Positions 45,641 through 54,575 of a stretch of 64,000 bases of DNA are shown one piece after another. The notes below the pieces were generated by a model. That model had not been told where the DNA came from. It ran no database searches and saw nothing but the letters and a program-made list of their open reading frames with translations. The position numbers were made by a program, and so were the translations under genes. Location of the stretch: positions 90,943-154,942 of the forward strand of contig CANLNQ010000017.1 in NCBI GenBank assembly GCA_947492525.1, written 5' to 3'. Each line of letters starts with the position of its first letter. The stretch's first letter is position 1. The DNA is from an uncultured Granulosicoccus sp. Lineage in GTDB: Bacteria > Pseudomonadota > Gammaproteobacteria > Granulosicoccales > Granulosicoccaceae.

Positions 45641-45757
45641 CGCTACCATCGCTACCATCGCGACAATCACGACAATCGCGACAATCACGACAATCACGAC
45701 AATCACGACAATCACGACAATCACGACAATCACGACAATCACGACAATCACGACAAT
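45641..45757. repeat. 9-bp tandem repeat tract (CACGACAAT)
   Basis: Thirteen 9-bp units: two CGCTACCAT, two CGCGACAAT and nine CACGACAAT. The tract lies between the end of the CoiA-like gene and the start of the cupin gene. An open frame through it codes for an NHD string and overlaps a real gene, so I treat the tract as non-coding. Confidence 0.95.
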
Positions 45758-45794
45758 CACACTCTATCAGAGCACGCTCAGCGTACTGCCATGG

Positions 45795-46772
45795 TCACGT
45801 ATCGAGTTCTACCCTGGAAACCAACAAGGAATTGTTGCATTGCTTGCAGCTCGCATCTACATTGCCCACACCAACCCAGCTCGAATTACACAAACGACAG
45901 ACATACTTGAATGTTCTTTCGCGATTATTCGCCTTCTCGACGCGACCAAGCTCTGCCAGTAGATCTTCATTGAACGGATCCTGCCTACCCGGTAGTTTCC
46001 GGATGGGGCTGCTCGCTCTTCTTGCATGACTGATCGCTCTTCCTTTTTTACTCAAGGCCTTCGCCAGTTTCGCCCTGGCCTTTTCTTCAGCCTGCTGTTG
46101 CCTCGGATGAAAGATCCACTTCTTCGACGTCGTATCGTTGGCAATGTAGTTGGTGAGAATATCGCCATAGGAGTCATCCGGGCTCCGCAGCTTTCGAAAT
46201 TCATCTTTCAAGCCGTCCAATGCGATAGCGACCATTCCAATGCCGCTTTCGGCGTGATTTCCTGCAAGGGGGAACCCGTCTCTGCCCGGATGGGTAAGCA
46301 GGAAAGCCAGTGAATGCTCTCCCACATAGCCAAGAATATCGAATCGTTGGCCGTTGAGTTCAGCATCCACAACGACATCATGCAATCGAACCTGTCTGGA
46401 TGTTGTCACAGACTCCGAGACATGAACCGGATAATCGGACTCGGCCCCCTGCCCGCTCAACACGATTTCAAAGTCGGGCAAAGCCACTTCCAGACTATCG
46501 CCTATCAGTTGTCGCGCCATCATTCGGGCTGAGACGAAAAAGGAATAGCTACATCTCTCCAGTTCCTGAAACGCTTCAGAACTGCTGTCATGGGCGAAAT
46601 GCCAGATCTTCTTGTTACCTTTGCGAGCAATCAGTGGCGCTTTGCACGAAGGACAGACGCAGCCACACCGCTTTCCCGATGGCACCTGATGCACATCGAC
46701 AAGCCTACCCTGCAATTGGGAATATCCAAACGGTACCAGAGTCAGGTCCAACGATGATTTTCTGTTGATCAT
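45795..46772 (-). CDS. CoiA-like protein with terminal zinc ribbons
   Basis: 325 residues. The N-terminal region has CVCPSCKAPLIARKGNKK followed by WHFAHDSSSEA, the zinc finger and His pattern of competence CoiA-like proteins. A middle domain at ~70-200 includes VVVDAELNGQRFDILGYVG, which fits the nuclease-like core (D-x-n-E/x-K) only loosely. The C-terminus adds a second zinc ribbon: YVCRLC and CKQCNN. CoiA itself aids recombination during transformation; most homologues are uncharacterised. No competence genes lie beside it. Confidence 0.65.
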   Translation of the reverse strand: MINRKSSLDLTLVPFGYSQLQGRLVDVHQVPSGKRCGCVCPSCKAPLIARKGNKKIWHFAHDSSSEAFQELERCSYSFFVSARMMARQLIGDSLEVALPDFEIVLSGQGAESDYPVHVSESVTTSRQVRLHDVVVDAELNGQRFDILGYVGEHSLAFLLTHPGRDGFPLAGNHAESGIGMVAIALDGLKDEFRKLRSPDDSYGDILTNYIANDTTSKKWIFHPRQQQAEEKARAKLAKALSKKGRAISHARRASSPIRKLPGRQDPFNEDLLAELGRVEKANNRERTFKYVCRLCNSSWVGVGNVDASCKQCNNSLLVSRVELDT

Positions 46773-46911
46773 GACGACGCGACATCCACATCAGACTGTT
46801 CATGAGCAAAGCTGCTGCGCAGAGAGCAAATATCCGAACAACAGGTTCAACGTAGCTGTTCGTTCACCCCGTGCTGATGAAGCTGCAGATTTCCACTTTC
46901 ACCGATTTAGA

Positions 46912-47460
46912 TTACACACTCATATAGGCGCTGAAAAGAGACGATTTGCTTTTCTTCTCTTCCCCTTCGCCATGAAAAAGTATCGTACGCAGGCCACTCT
47001 CATCTGAACGCTCATACTCTACCTCCAGCTCGACCTTCCTGCCTTCAACAAATTCAAACGACTCATCGAGCGGGTATCGGTACAACGTGCGATTACCTTG
47101 GTTGCCAGACTTTGAACCACACACGTCCATCTTCAAAGGTGTGGAGAACAGTTTTTCCTCGACAAGCTCATCGCCTGACGTCAGACGAAAAGCATGGAGC
47201 AGGAAGTGCGGGCAATCATCAACCTGCGAACTGACGGAAAAGGAGACACGGTATGGCCCGCCCCATTTTCTGGAATAGTAGAACAGTGGCACATGTGTGG
47301 ACTCAACGGTTGGGACAATCTGTACACGAAGAATCGGCTTCGGTTGCGATACCCCGTCTTTCAGCACTTCTTCTACATAATAGGTCTGTTGCTGATGCTT
47401 GAATATGCCACATCCGCCAAGGAGCAACGCAACCATGCAGACTGCTGTTTTATGATTCAT
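46912..47460 (-). CDS. Lipoprotein of unknown function
   Basis: About 182 residues from the ATG at 47460, giving a lipobox LLGGC (Cys15 of the MNHKTAVCMV start); the longer frame from 47541 overlaps the methionine aminopeptidase gene. The mature part is a beta-rich domain with YRVSFSVSSQVDDCPHFLLH, PLKMDVCGSKSGNQGNRTLY and KVELEVEYERSDESG, so perhaps an immunoglobulin-like sandwich. Two cysteines may pair. I do not recognise the family. Confidence 0.6.
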   Translation of the reverse strand: MNHKTAVCMVALLLGGCGIFKHQQQTYYVEEVLKDGVSQPKPILRVQIVPTVESTHVPLFYYSRKWGGPYRVSFSVSSQVDDCPHFLLHAFRLTSGDELVEEKLFSTPLKMDVCGSKSGNQGNRTLYRYPLDESFEFVEGRKVELEVEYERSDESGLRTILFHGEGEEKKSKSSLFSAYMSV

Positions 47461-47512
47461 TCGACATACCGTCCAATGCAGAGAAGGCAGTGACATCCAC
47501 GCCGAGTCGCGA

Positions 47513-48271
47513 CTATCTCGAGGCCGCACCAAGTGTCGCAATCATCGGTGCGCCGTGGGTAATGATTACCGTGTGCTCGTACTGCGCGGACAGGTTCTTC
47601 GGGTCTCCCACCAAGGTCCAGCCATCTTCGGCCGTTTCAACCTGATCGTTTCTGGTTGACAGAAACGGTTCAATGGCAATGACCTGACCGACTCGCAGGG
47701 TCCGCCTGTCGTTACGATCGTGGAACCCGAGAATGCCCTCTGGCTCTTCGTGCAATGAGCGTCCAAGTCCGTGACCTGCCAGATTGCGGATCACCTTGAA
47801 TCGATGCTTCCTGGCCACTGTTTGGATGGCCTTCCCGATTCCGTTGATCGGCGCATCTGCCGTTGCCTGGGCAAGCGCGCTGTCAAGCGCGACCCTGGTC
47901 GCGTGACACAAGCGGGCCTTGGTGGGAGAAATCGGTGGTACCACCATGGTCGCGCCAGTATCAGCGAAGTAACCGTTCAGTTCTGCCGACACATCCACGT
48001 TGACCACATCTCCCGCGGACATGACGCGTGCACCCGGAATGCCATGAGCCGCCTCTTCATTGACGCTGATGCAGGTGGATCCCGGAAAGTCGTAACTGGT
48101 TTTCGGTGCCGACCGAGCCCCGGCCTGTTCCAGCCATTCAGCACCGAGCTGATCCAGCTCTCCCGTTGTCATGCCCGGTTCGATGGCCGCCAACATGGCA
48201 TCTCTCACTGCGGCGACCACACTGCCTGTCCGCATCACGCCATCGATGTCAGCCTGATTCCCGATTGTCAT
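47513..48271 (-). CDS. map: Methionine aminopeptidase type I
   Basis: 252 residues, the length of a type I methionine aminopeptidase, which removes the initiator methionine. The metal ligands are all visible: Asp97 and Asp108 region (VNVDVSAELNGYFADTG), GHGLGRSLHEEP, IEPFLS and YEHTVIIT. It lies 29 bp after a MarR regulator gene and is probably co-transcribed. Being away from the usual rpsB-tsf neighbourhood and paired with a regulator, it is likely a second, conditional copy. Confidence 0.93.
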   Translation of the reverse strand: MTIGNQADIDGVMRTGSVVAAVRDAMLAAIEPGMTTGELDQLGAEWLEQAGARSAPKTSYDFPGSTCISVNEEAAHGIPGARVMSAGDVVNVDVSAELNGYFADTGATMVVPPISPTKARLCHATRVALDSALAQATADAPINGIGKAIQTVARKHRFKVIRNLAGHGLGRSLHEEPEGILGFHDRNDRRTLRVGQVIAIEPFLSTRNDQVETAEDGWTLVGDPKNLSAQYEHTVIITHGAPMIATLGAASR

Positions 48272-48300
48272 TCACCCTGCTCCATGAAGTTGATCCATTA

Positions 48301-48744
48301 TCAGCTACCCGGTATACGCCCCCCCAGCGAATCCCGCAACAATCGTGTCAGCTCCGACAGTTTCTCGAGATTGTCTGCGCCGATCTTCTTCTCCAGATAG
48401 CGGTCTACGTCCTTCCAGGCTTCATCGATAAACTCGACAAGGGCCTCGCCTTCAGTCGTCAGGCTGATCAGGTTCCGCTTCGCATTGTGCGGATCCCGCT
48501 CTGATGAGACGTAATTCAATGCTATCAGTCGTTTCGTCATCGTACTCATACTGGCCGCCGCAATATTGAACTCGCGTGCAAGCTCGATTTGTGACAGTGG
48601 GCCCATTCGATTCAGAGCCTTGATGACACGCGCTTGCTGTGGGCTGAGATTGGAAGTTGACAGCTGAAGATGCAGGTAGTCATGAACCAGGTCTGCCGAA
48701 TGCAGTAGAGAATGGAAATTGAATGAATCTCTGGGTTTGCTCAT
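48301..48744 (-). CDS. MarR-family transcriptional regulator
   Basis: About 147 residues from the ATG at 48744. The winged helix-turn-helix spans ~30-100 with SPQQARVIKALNRMGPLSQI, LAREFNIAAASMSTMTKRLI and the wing SSERDPHNAKRNLISLT. The start codon overlaps the stop of a short upstream ORF (ATGA), which decides the start. It probably regulates itself and the methionine aminopeptidase gene behind it. Ligand unknown. Confidence 0.9.
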   Translation of the reverse strand: MSKPRDSFNFHSLLHSADLVHDYLHLQLSTSNLSPQQARVIKALNRMGPLSQIELAREFNIAAASMSTMTKRLIALNYVSSERDPHNAKRNLISLTTEGEALVEFIDEAWKDVDRYLEKKIGADNLEKLSELTRLLRDSLGGRIPGS

Positions 48745-48905
48745 GCAGAGATCATACCCTTGGTTTGCCTGTTCTTGTAGCAAAGTCGATGTATGGCTTT
48801 TGCGGAAAATTCTGTCTCAAGCTCGTACGACTGACCTTCCATCTGCTCGACTTCGTCCATGACTGCATCACAGCCTTCTTCAAAAAGGCCGAGCCGCTGG
48901 TTCAC
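48741..48905 (-). CDS. Short ORF translationally coupled to MarR regulator
   Basis: A 54-residue frame from a GTG at 48905 (MNQRLGLFEEGCDAVMDE onward) to a TGA at 48741-48743. Its last four bases are the ATGA that starts the MarR gene, a classic coupling overlap. The peptide is charged and helical with an acidic middle (EVEQMEGQSYELETEFSAK) and a basic end (CYKNRQTKG). An internal ATG at 48860 could be the start instead. The upstream ribosome-binding site is weak (GGAATGA). Function unknown; it may be a leader peptide or small partner protein. Confidence 0.5.
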   Translation of the reverse strand: MNQRLGLFEEGCDAVMDEVEQMEGQSYELETEFSAKAIHRLCYKNRQTKGMISA

Positions 48906-49037
48906 TCATTCCAGGCGCTGGCAAACAGTCGCCCATCGACCTGGACTCGCACGTACCCAGCCAGACAAGCGCCCACTCTGTGCAGCCCCCCGTTCCACTG
49001 CGAATGCGTCAAGGATGCGTAAGGAACAATCAGCTCT

Positions 49038-49352
49038 TCATGGTTCGCGCATCTGGAATTCGGTTTCAATCATGGCTGAAACCGAGCGAAACGGCCCTCG
49101 GAACGGCACGACGACTTCGCCTACGGTGCTGGAAATGCAAGTCCAGAACTGGTAGTTGCCACTGCGGAACGTTTTTCTGTGATCGACGTTGTGAGCACGC
49201 TTCACGATGGCTACGACACCGTTATCGAAAACGACGGTAGGGGCCTCTCGCAAAGTCAGCGTCAGCTCAAGGCGTTGAAAGGTGGGTACTGGCAGCTCCA
49301 GAGCGGAGTGCAAACTTGAATTCCGAACGAATACAATGACGCGCAAGATCAT
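49038..49352 (-). CDS. Doubtful hypothetical ORF
   Basis: 104 codons. The middle part (LELTLTLREAPTVVFDNGVV, CISSTVGEVVVPFRGPF) alternates like beta strands, but no family is recognised. Its start is only 18 bp from the start of the lectin-like gene on the other strand, which leaves no room for two promoters. It may be a gene remnant or chance. Confidence 0.25.
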   Translation of the reverse strand: MILRVIVFVRNSSLHSALELPVPTFQRLELTLTLREAPTVVFDNGVVAIVKRAHNVDHRKTFRSGNYQFWTCISSTVGEVVVPFRGPFRSVSAMIETEFQMREP

Positions 49353-49370
49353 CCACGAAAGGACAGAAAA

Positions 49371-49907
49371 ATGACAGCACGAGTATCCATCTCAACCGCC
49401 CTGGCCGCTTTGTTTGGCCTGATCGTTCCTCAGGCGTCCCTTGCCGAAGCCCCGACCATCCAGACCGTCGGACCCATCATCCACCTCGCCGACAACCTGA
49501 ACGAAGAAGCCATGCTCGGCTGGTGTATCGACACCGTGGGTCGCGGTTTGAGTGACCAGCTTCACTCACACTCCTGCAAACCGACAGGTGACGACGTTCT
49601 GTTTTCGTATTCAGCGGAAACCGGAACGATTGCATCGGTTACCTACGACGGCTTGTGCATGGCCTACAGCGCGCCAGAAAACACCGACATTCCTTTCGGA
49701 CTTATCGCATGCGATGAAGCCGATCCGGCACAACACTTCAGCTTTGATGCCGCCAGCGCGGAGATACGTCTTGCCGACGATGCAGACCAATGTGTGACCG
49801 TTGCTCAAACGATCGACGATGCCGGCCCCTTCCAGTCACGCCACCTCACTCTCGCGGCTTGCGATGAATTGGCTCCGGCGTTCAAACAGTGGGTCATCAG
49901 AGACTGA
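49371..49907 (+). CDS. Exported ricin-type beta-trefoil-like protein
   Basis: 178 residues with a signal peptide ending ASLAEAPT. The mature part has the repeating pattern of a ricin B-type lectin: LGWCIDTVGRGLSDQLHSHSC, GLCMAYSAPENTDIPFGLIAC and QCVTVAQTIDDAGPFQSRHL with C at the end, three Cys-bounded units each ending in Leu-x-x-Cys. This is a carbohydrate-binding fold. A single-domain exported lectin-like protein may bind surface polysaccharide. The ribosome-binding GGACAG precedes the ATG. Confidence 0.72.
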   Translation: MTARVSISTALAALFGLIVPQASLAEAPTIQTVGPIIHLADNLNEEAMLGWCIDTVGRGLSDQLHSHSCKPTGDDVLFSYSAETGTIASVTYDGLCMAYSAPENTDIPFGLIACDEADPAQHFSFDAASAEIRLADDADQCVTVAQTIDDAGPFQSRHLTLAACDELAPAFKQWVIRD

Positions 49908-50342
49908 TCCGGCATGACATTTCGCTGGAACAACATTCTGCTCTGATGATGTGGTTCCGGCACTGACACAGTCCATCAAGATCTACCCCCCTTCCATTCC
50001 TTTCGTCAGCCTCTGAGTTGTCTGTGCGCTGTAGGCACCGCCACTCCAGGCTCGGCTCACATCGTCAAGAGGTATCTCATACAGAAAATCAGATGCAGGT
50101 GTTGAGGCTCTCCATGGCCAGGGCTATTGCAAGAAACAGCCGCTGCAGGTTCCGACGGTGAAACAGATCTGAACTGTCCGTCCAGGCTGCGAGCTTGCCA
50201 TCGATGACGAACTTTTCAGCAAGTTGCTGATCAGAGCGCATCAGGCGCCATGCCGGTAAAGTGCCAAGGCACTACTTGCCTCATCCACGGAGCCCGTAGC
50301 CGCGTAAAACTCAGCTCGTCACCAAGGACCTTGCACCTACCC
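49908..50342. other. Gap upstream of ovoA
   Basis: 435 bp. On the minus strand a 50-codon frame at 50089-50241 (MRSDQQLAEKFVIDGKLAAW onward) looks slightly protein-like but has no ribosome-binding site or recognisable family, so it is noted only. The rest shows nothing I can name; the ovoA promoter must be here. Confidence 0.4.
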
Positions 50343-52481
50343 ATGAAATCCAGTGAATTGCCTGCGTTACCGAGCGACATTGTCACACGTACCACCGTGC
50401 TCAATGAGGGGGAAGCCGATCAGAAGCGCCAGGAGATTCTGCAGTACTTTCACAAGAGTTTCGATCTCTACGAGAGTCTGTTTGATTGTCTTGCCAGCGA
50501 AGAGGCCTTCACCACAAAGGCCAGCCCCTTGCGGCACCCACTGATTTTCTATTATGGGCATACCGCAGTCTTCTTCATCAACAAACTGAATGTGGCCAAG
50601 CTCATTGACGAGCGCATTGACCCGGCCCTGGAATCCTCATTGGCCATTGGTGTCGACGAGATGTCCTGGGACGATCTGAACGACAAACACTACCCCTGGC
50701 CAACAGCCAGTGAAGTCAAGGAGTATCGGGACAAGACACGCGCTCTGGTGGATCGATTCATCCGCAGCTGCGATCTGCAGCTACCCATCGGCTGGGATGA
50801 TCCGCTGTGGATTATCATGATGGGAATCGAACATGAGCGCATCCACCTGGAGACATCCAGCGTCCTGATCCGCGAGCTCCCCCTGCATCTGGTCCAGCCA
50901 CACCCACTGTGGAGCAACATCTGCAGAACCACTGGAGAGGCTCCCCGCAATGCCTTGCTACCTGTGCAAGGCGGTGAGGTCACGCTGGGCAAGTCCCGTC
51001 AGGATCCGCTGTATGGCTGGGATGTGGAATACGGCAGTCAGACGGTCGATGTTGAAGATTTCAAGGCCAGTCAGTTTCTGGTGTCCAATCAGGAATTTCT
51101 GGAATTCATGCAATCTGGCGGATACGAGAAGCGCCAGTACTGGACTGATGAGGGCTGGGGCTGGATCCAGTATCGCAAGGCCACTCACCCGGTATTCTGG
51201 ATTCCCGAAGGTAACAGCTATCGCTACCGGGCCATGCTTGAAGAGATCGACATGCCCTGGGACTGGCCTGTGGATATTGCCTACCTGGAAGCCAAGGCCT
51301 TCTGCAACTGGAAAAGCGAGCAGACGGGCGAATCGATACGCCTGCCCACCGAGGCGGAATGGCATGCGCTGCGACAGATCGTCGATACCGATCAGCCGTA
51401 TTGGAACCGAGCGCCGGGCAACATCAATCTGGAATACTATGCCTCCTCCTGCCCGGTCAATCGCCATGAGTTCGCCGCAGGTTTTCATGACATCATAGGC
51501 AATGTCTGGCAATGGACGGAAACACCGGTGGATGCCTACGAAGGGTTTGAAGTACATCCGGCCTATGATGACTTTTCCACGCCAACCTTCGATGGCAAAC
51601 ACAATATCTTCAAGGGTGGCTGCTGGGCTTCGACGGGCAACTACGCCATCAAGAATGCCCGCTATGCCTTTCGCCGACATTTCTACCAGCACTCGGGTTT
51701 TCGCTACATACAAGCCAAGCCCCTACCGGAGCACAGGATGAACGTATACGAGAAGGACGAGATGGTGGCGCAGTACATCGAGTTCCATTACGGTGAAAGC
51801 TATTTCGGTGTCCCCAATTTTCCGGTTGCCTGCATTGCCGAGGTCAGCAAGCATCTGCCGGGGCGCAAGACACAACGAGCCCTGGATATCGGTTGTGCCA
51901 CTGGTCGCTCCAGTTTCGAACTGGCTCATCACTTCGAACACGTCGACGCTCTGGACTTCTCTGCCCGCTTGATACAGGCTCCGAGCGCACTACAATCCAG
52001 CGGGGTGCAGCGCTATGCCTTGCAGGATGAAGGCGAACTGGTCAGCTACAAGGAAATCACACTCGACGAGCTGGGCTACCAATCCGTTGCCGACAAGGTC
52101 AACTTCATGCAAGGCGATGCCTGCAATCTGCCGGACAAGTTTGCCGACTACGATCTCGTGTTCGCAGGCAACCTGATCGACCGGCTCTATGATCCGGCCT
52201 TGTTTCTGCAACTGATCAAGGGGCGTATTCGCCAGGGCGGCTTGTTGGTGATCACCTCACCTTACACATGGTTGGAAGAATTCACCGAGAGAGATAAATG
52301 GCTGGGTGGCTACAAGGCTGCTACCGGCGAGAACTACACCACCCTGGAAGGGCTGCGTGACACTCTGGCCCCGCAGTTCAGACAAGTCGGCCGCGAATGT
52401 GATGTACCTTTCGTCATTCGTGAAACCCAGCGCAAGTTTCAGCACACACTGGCGCAGTTGAGTGTGTGGGAGAAGCTGTAA
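50343..52481 (+). CDS. ovoA: Ovothiol synthase OvoA
   Basis: About 712 residues from the ATG at 50343 (the upstream in-frame codons look non-coding). OvoA joins cysteine to histidine as a sulfoxide using oxygen and iron, and methylates the product later. The DinB-like N-terminal domain supplies His73 and the His164-x3-His168-x-Glu170 iron motif (GIEHERIHLE). The formylglycine-enzyme-like domain at ~210-450 includes RLPTEAEWHALRQI and GNVWQWTETPV. A C-terminal methyltransferase starts with ALDIGCATGRSSFELA near 505. All three domains are intact. The second enzyme, OvoB, is not adjacent. Confidence 0.95.
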   Translation: MKSSELPALPSDIVTRTTVLNEGEADQKRQEILQYFHKSFDLYESLFDCLASEEAFTTKASPLRHPLIFYYGHTAVFFINKLNVAKLIDERIDPALESSLAIGVDEMSWDDLNDKHYPWPTASEVKEYRDKTRALVDRFIRSCDLQLPIGWDDPLWIIMMGIEHERIHLETSSVLIRELPLHLVQPHPLWSNICRTTGEAPRNALLPVQGGEVTLGKSRQDPLYGWDVEYGSQTVDVEDFKASQFLVSNQEFLEFMQSGGYEKRQYWTDEGWGWIQYRKATHPVFWIPEGNSYRYRAMLEEIDMPWDWPVDIAYLEAKAFCNWKSEQTGESIRLPTEAEWHALRQIVDTDQPYWNRAPGNINLEYYASSCPVNRHEFAAGFHDIIGNVWQWTETPVDAYEGFEVHPAYDDFSTPTFDGKHNIFKGGCWASTGNYAIKNARYAFRRHFYQHSGFRYIQAKPLPEHRMNVYEKDEMVAQYIEFHYGESYFGVPNFPVACIAEVSKHLPGRKTQRALDIGCATGRSSFELAHHFEHVDALDFSARLIQAPSALQSSGVQRYALQDEGELVSYKEITLDELGYQSVADKVNFMQGDACNLPDKFADYDLVFAGNLIDRLYDPALFLQLIKGRIRQGGLLVITSPYTWLEEFTERDKWLGGYKAATGENYTTLEGLRDTLAPQFRQVGRECDVPFVIRETQRKFQHTLAQLSVWEKL

Positions 52482-52669
52482 GGATCCGAAGTTTGCAAGT
52501 CCCACCGGCTGCACTGCTGAAACGCAGTCACTGAAAGTTCCAGCCAAGGTCTTTACGTCGATGTATGTCTGTCGACAATCAATAGAAAATTCCGTCATCG
52601 ATACTGTCTTCAGTCCACGAATCAACAAGCCGTGGACTGAACTTTCCACTTGCATGAGGAATAAGACAG

Positions 52670-53059
52670 ATGAGTTTTCTGATAACTGCAGCAAGATCTT
52701 TGCGCCGTACCACGAGGCGTATTATCAAGACCACGGCCTTCGTCGTCGTGTCCATGACATCCGTTTCTGCTCTGGCATCCACTGCCACGGAGACCACTTT
52801 GAAAAACGGGTGGCGGCAGAGTGAAGACAGACAGATCGCCGGCTTCATGCCTGTTGACCTGTCAATCGGTATCAACCTTGGACACGGACTGTACAAACGA
52901 CATGGTGGGTATCATGGTTCGACGATCTACGGCAAAGCCTATCGTCATTATGGGCAGTCCAGACGCCATCATCGGTCGAACAAGGGCTACTACGGCCATG
53001 GATACAGGAAATATCGGGGTCTGTCACGACAGGGACGTGCTCGCTATCACGGCAGATAG
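52670..53059 (+). CDS. Exported basic Gly/His/Tyr-rich protein
   Basis: 129 residues. A long positively charged start (MSFLITAARSLRRTTRRIIK) precedes a hydrophobic export segment ending ALASTATE. The C-terminal half is very rich in Gly, His, Tyr, Arg and Lys (GHGLYKRHGGYHGSTIYGK, RHHRSNKGYYGHGYRKYRG). Such composition suggests a disordered surface or metal-binding tail. No family recognised. Confidence 0.5.
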   Translation: MSFLITAARSLRRTTRRIIKTTAFVVVSMTSVSALASTATETTLKNGWRQSEDRQIAGFMPVDLSIGINLGHGLYKRHGGYHGSTIYGKAYRHYGQSRRHHRSNKGYYGHGYRKYRGLSRQGRARYHGR

Positions 53060-53233
53060 TGAAGCCGCCTGTCTTGCCGAACGGGCTTCAGAGGCTTCCG
53101 CATGCTGCACCCAGGCATTGCTCACTGCAACGGCATTGTCGAACTGCACCGCGCCTGCATTGTTTCCGAGAAGTGCAACTGCCAGATGTAACAACTTGTA
53201 TCCGCTTGTTTCCGCAAACCGGTGATTTGACAT
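53024..53233 (-). CDS. Possible small ORF, convergent overlap
   Basis: 69 codons from an ATG at 53233 (MSNHRFAETSGYKLLHLAVA onward), overlapping the 3' end of the basic exported protein gene by 36 bases. The middle (GNNAGAVQFDNAVAVSNAWV, QHAEASEARSARQAAS) has protein-like composition, but no family or good ribosome-binding site was seen. Low certainty. Confidence 0.28.
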   Translation of the reverse strand: MSNHRFAETSGYKLLHLAVALLGNNAGAVQFDNAVAVSNAWVQHAEASEARSARQAASLSAVIASTSLS

Positions 53234-53460
53234 ATTTGCACCGAACTCTTGGCTGGACAACAAGGAAGTGGCAAAGTTCCAGCAAAACCATGTAGTTTTG
53301 CTCACATGAGTTTGCTGCACATATTCAAGCTAATTTCGCAGCTGAAGTAGTGACTGTCATAGTGAATTCAATAGAATGATATTGCACACGGTTTTTCCTG
53401 ACCTTGTCTTATTGCAAGGTTGTCTCCGTGTTCTTCATCAACCAAGCTGGGAATTCAACC
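53234..53460. promoter_or_regulatory. Promoter region of the porin gene
   Basis: About 230 bp of AT-richer DNA ahead of the porin, with no gene. A strong promoter would be expected here, but I cannot fix its boxes by eye. Confidence 0.3.
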
Positions 53461-54435
53461 ATGAAGATGTACCTGAGCTGCGCCATGGCGTTAAGCGCGA
53501 TCACTGCGGGAACTGCGTCGGCAGAAGTCACCGTGTTCGAAAAAGACAATTTCTCCTATTCCTTGAGTGCAGATCTGCAGATTCAATTGCTGCAGGAATC
53601 GGGTATCGATGAAGATCTTGATGTCAACTTCGATGATGGTGAAATCAAGAACCATTTCGAATACAAGCTCAGCGATAGCCTTGTGGGCTTTGGGCAACTG
53701 GATTTCGAAGTCGCGCAAGATGACGACGTGAGTCGCGAGGAAGCCTACATCGGTCTGGCCAGTGCCGGACTGAGCTTCTGGGTAGGTGCGTCGGACTACG
53801 TGACAGATGCCTTTGGTGTGGAGCGCAGCATTGATGTGGGCGATGTTGCCGGCGACGCCTTCTTGCTGGACAACTCGGATGATCTGATCGGATTTGGCTA
53901 TGAAACCGATCTGTACACCATCAAGTTGTCACACGACCTGGATGTAGAAGACGATGCAACTTCCACGGATGTATTTCTGGAATCGGGATTTGCCGGCATC
54001 AGTGTCGCACTGGCCTTGCAGACGGCCAGCAACATCGTTCTTGATGCCGGCAATGGCGGCACCTTGCTCACGGATGCCGATACCTACGGTATCAGTGTCG
54101 CCTACGATCTGGCTGACTATGGTGTCGCACTGGCCTACAGTTCAGTGGACATCGATGAAGCTCCCGATGCCATCAACAACCTCAATGTCACGGGTAGTGC
54201 CAAGGTATTGCCCACCACGACGGTCAGTCTTGGCTTCGAGACAGTCGATGTCGGTGGCGATGCCAATGAAGCCTTGCTGGGCATCAATGACTCTGACAGC
54301 TGGTATTTGAACGCGGTGTATCAGTTTCCAAATGCCTCCAACTTCAGCACATTCGCAGAAATCGGTCAGACCGATGTTGACGGTGTGGATGACATCGATG
54401 CCGGGTTCCTTGCCGGTTTGCGATTGGTCTTCTAA
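53461..54435 (+). CDS. Outer-membrane porin
   Basis: About 324 residues from the ATG at 53461. The signal peptide ends TAGTASAEVT. The mature protein is built of alternating amphipathic strands, rich in Asp and Gly, and ends in the outer-membrane sorting signal LAGLRLVF with a terminal Phe. Phrases such as NHFEYKLSDSLVGFGQLDFE and EEAYIGLASAGLSFWVGASD match Gram-negative general porins. It is acidic, consistent with a marine setting. A hairpin follows the stop, and the gene stands alone. Confidence 0.9.
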   Translation: MKMYLSCAMALSAITAGTASAEVTVFEKDNFSYSLSADLQIQLLQESGIDEDLDVNFDDGEIKNHFEYKLSDSLVGFGQLDFEVAQDDDVSREEAYIGLASAGLSFWVGASDYVTDAFGVERSIDVGDVAGDAFLLDNSDDLIGFGYETDLYTIKLSHDLDVEDDATSTDVFLESGFAGISVALALQTASNIVLDAGNGGTLLTDADTYGISVAYDLADYGVALAYSSVDIDEAPDAINNLNVTGSAKVLPTTTVSLGFETVDVGGDANEALLGINDSDSWYLNAVYQFPNASNFSTFAEIGQTDVDGVDDIDAGFLAGLRLVF

Positions 54436-54453
54436 GACTGCCTGATGAAGCGA

Positions 54454-54484
54454 CTCTGCAGGCACAGTGCCTGTTTCTGCAGAG
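54454..54484 (+). terminator. Hairpin after the porin gene
   Basis: CTCTGCAG at 54454-54461 pairs with CTGCAGAG at 54477-54484, and an inner GCAC/GTGC stem strengthens it. It begins about 20 bases after the porin stop. There is no T-run. Confidence 0.45.
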
Positions 54485-54575
54485 TTCGTTGACCGGCCGT
54501 CAGTGCTTCACCAAGACCTGCACGCATAGCGCCCCTCGATCAGCCAAGCGGCTCACCGAGGGAGACATATCACGC

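Noticed and set aside
45641..45757. Possible CRISPR array
   Set aside because: Units are 9 bp and contiguous, without spacers, and no cas gene is present.
45560..45910. Plus-strand frame with an NHD repeat
   Set aside because: It is made by the CACGACAAT tract, overlaps the 3' end of the CoiA-like gene and has no ribosome-binding site or recognisable ends.
50089..50241. 50-codon minus-strand frame upstream of ovoA
   Set aside because: Composition is plausible but no ribosome-binding site, partner gene or family supports it.
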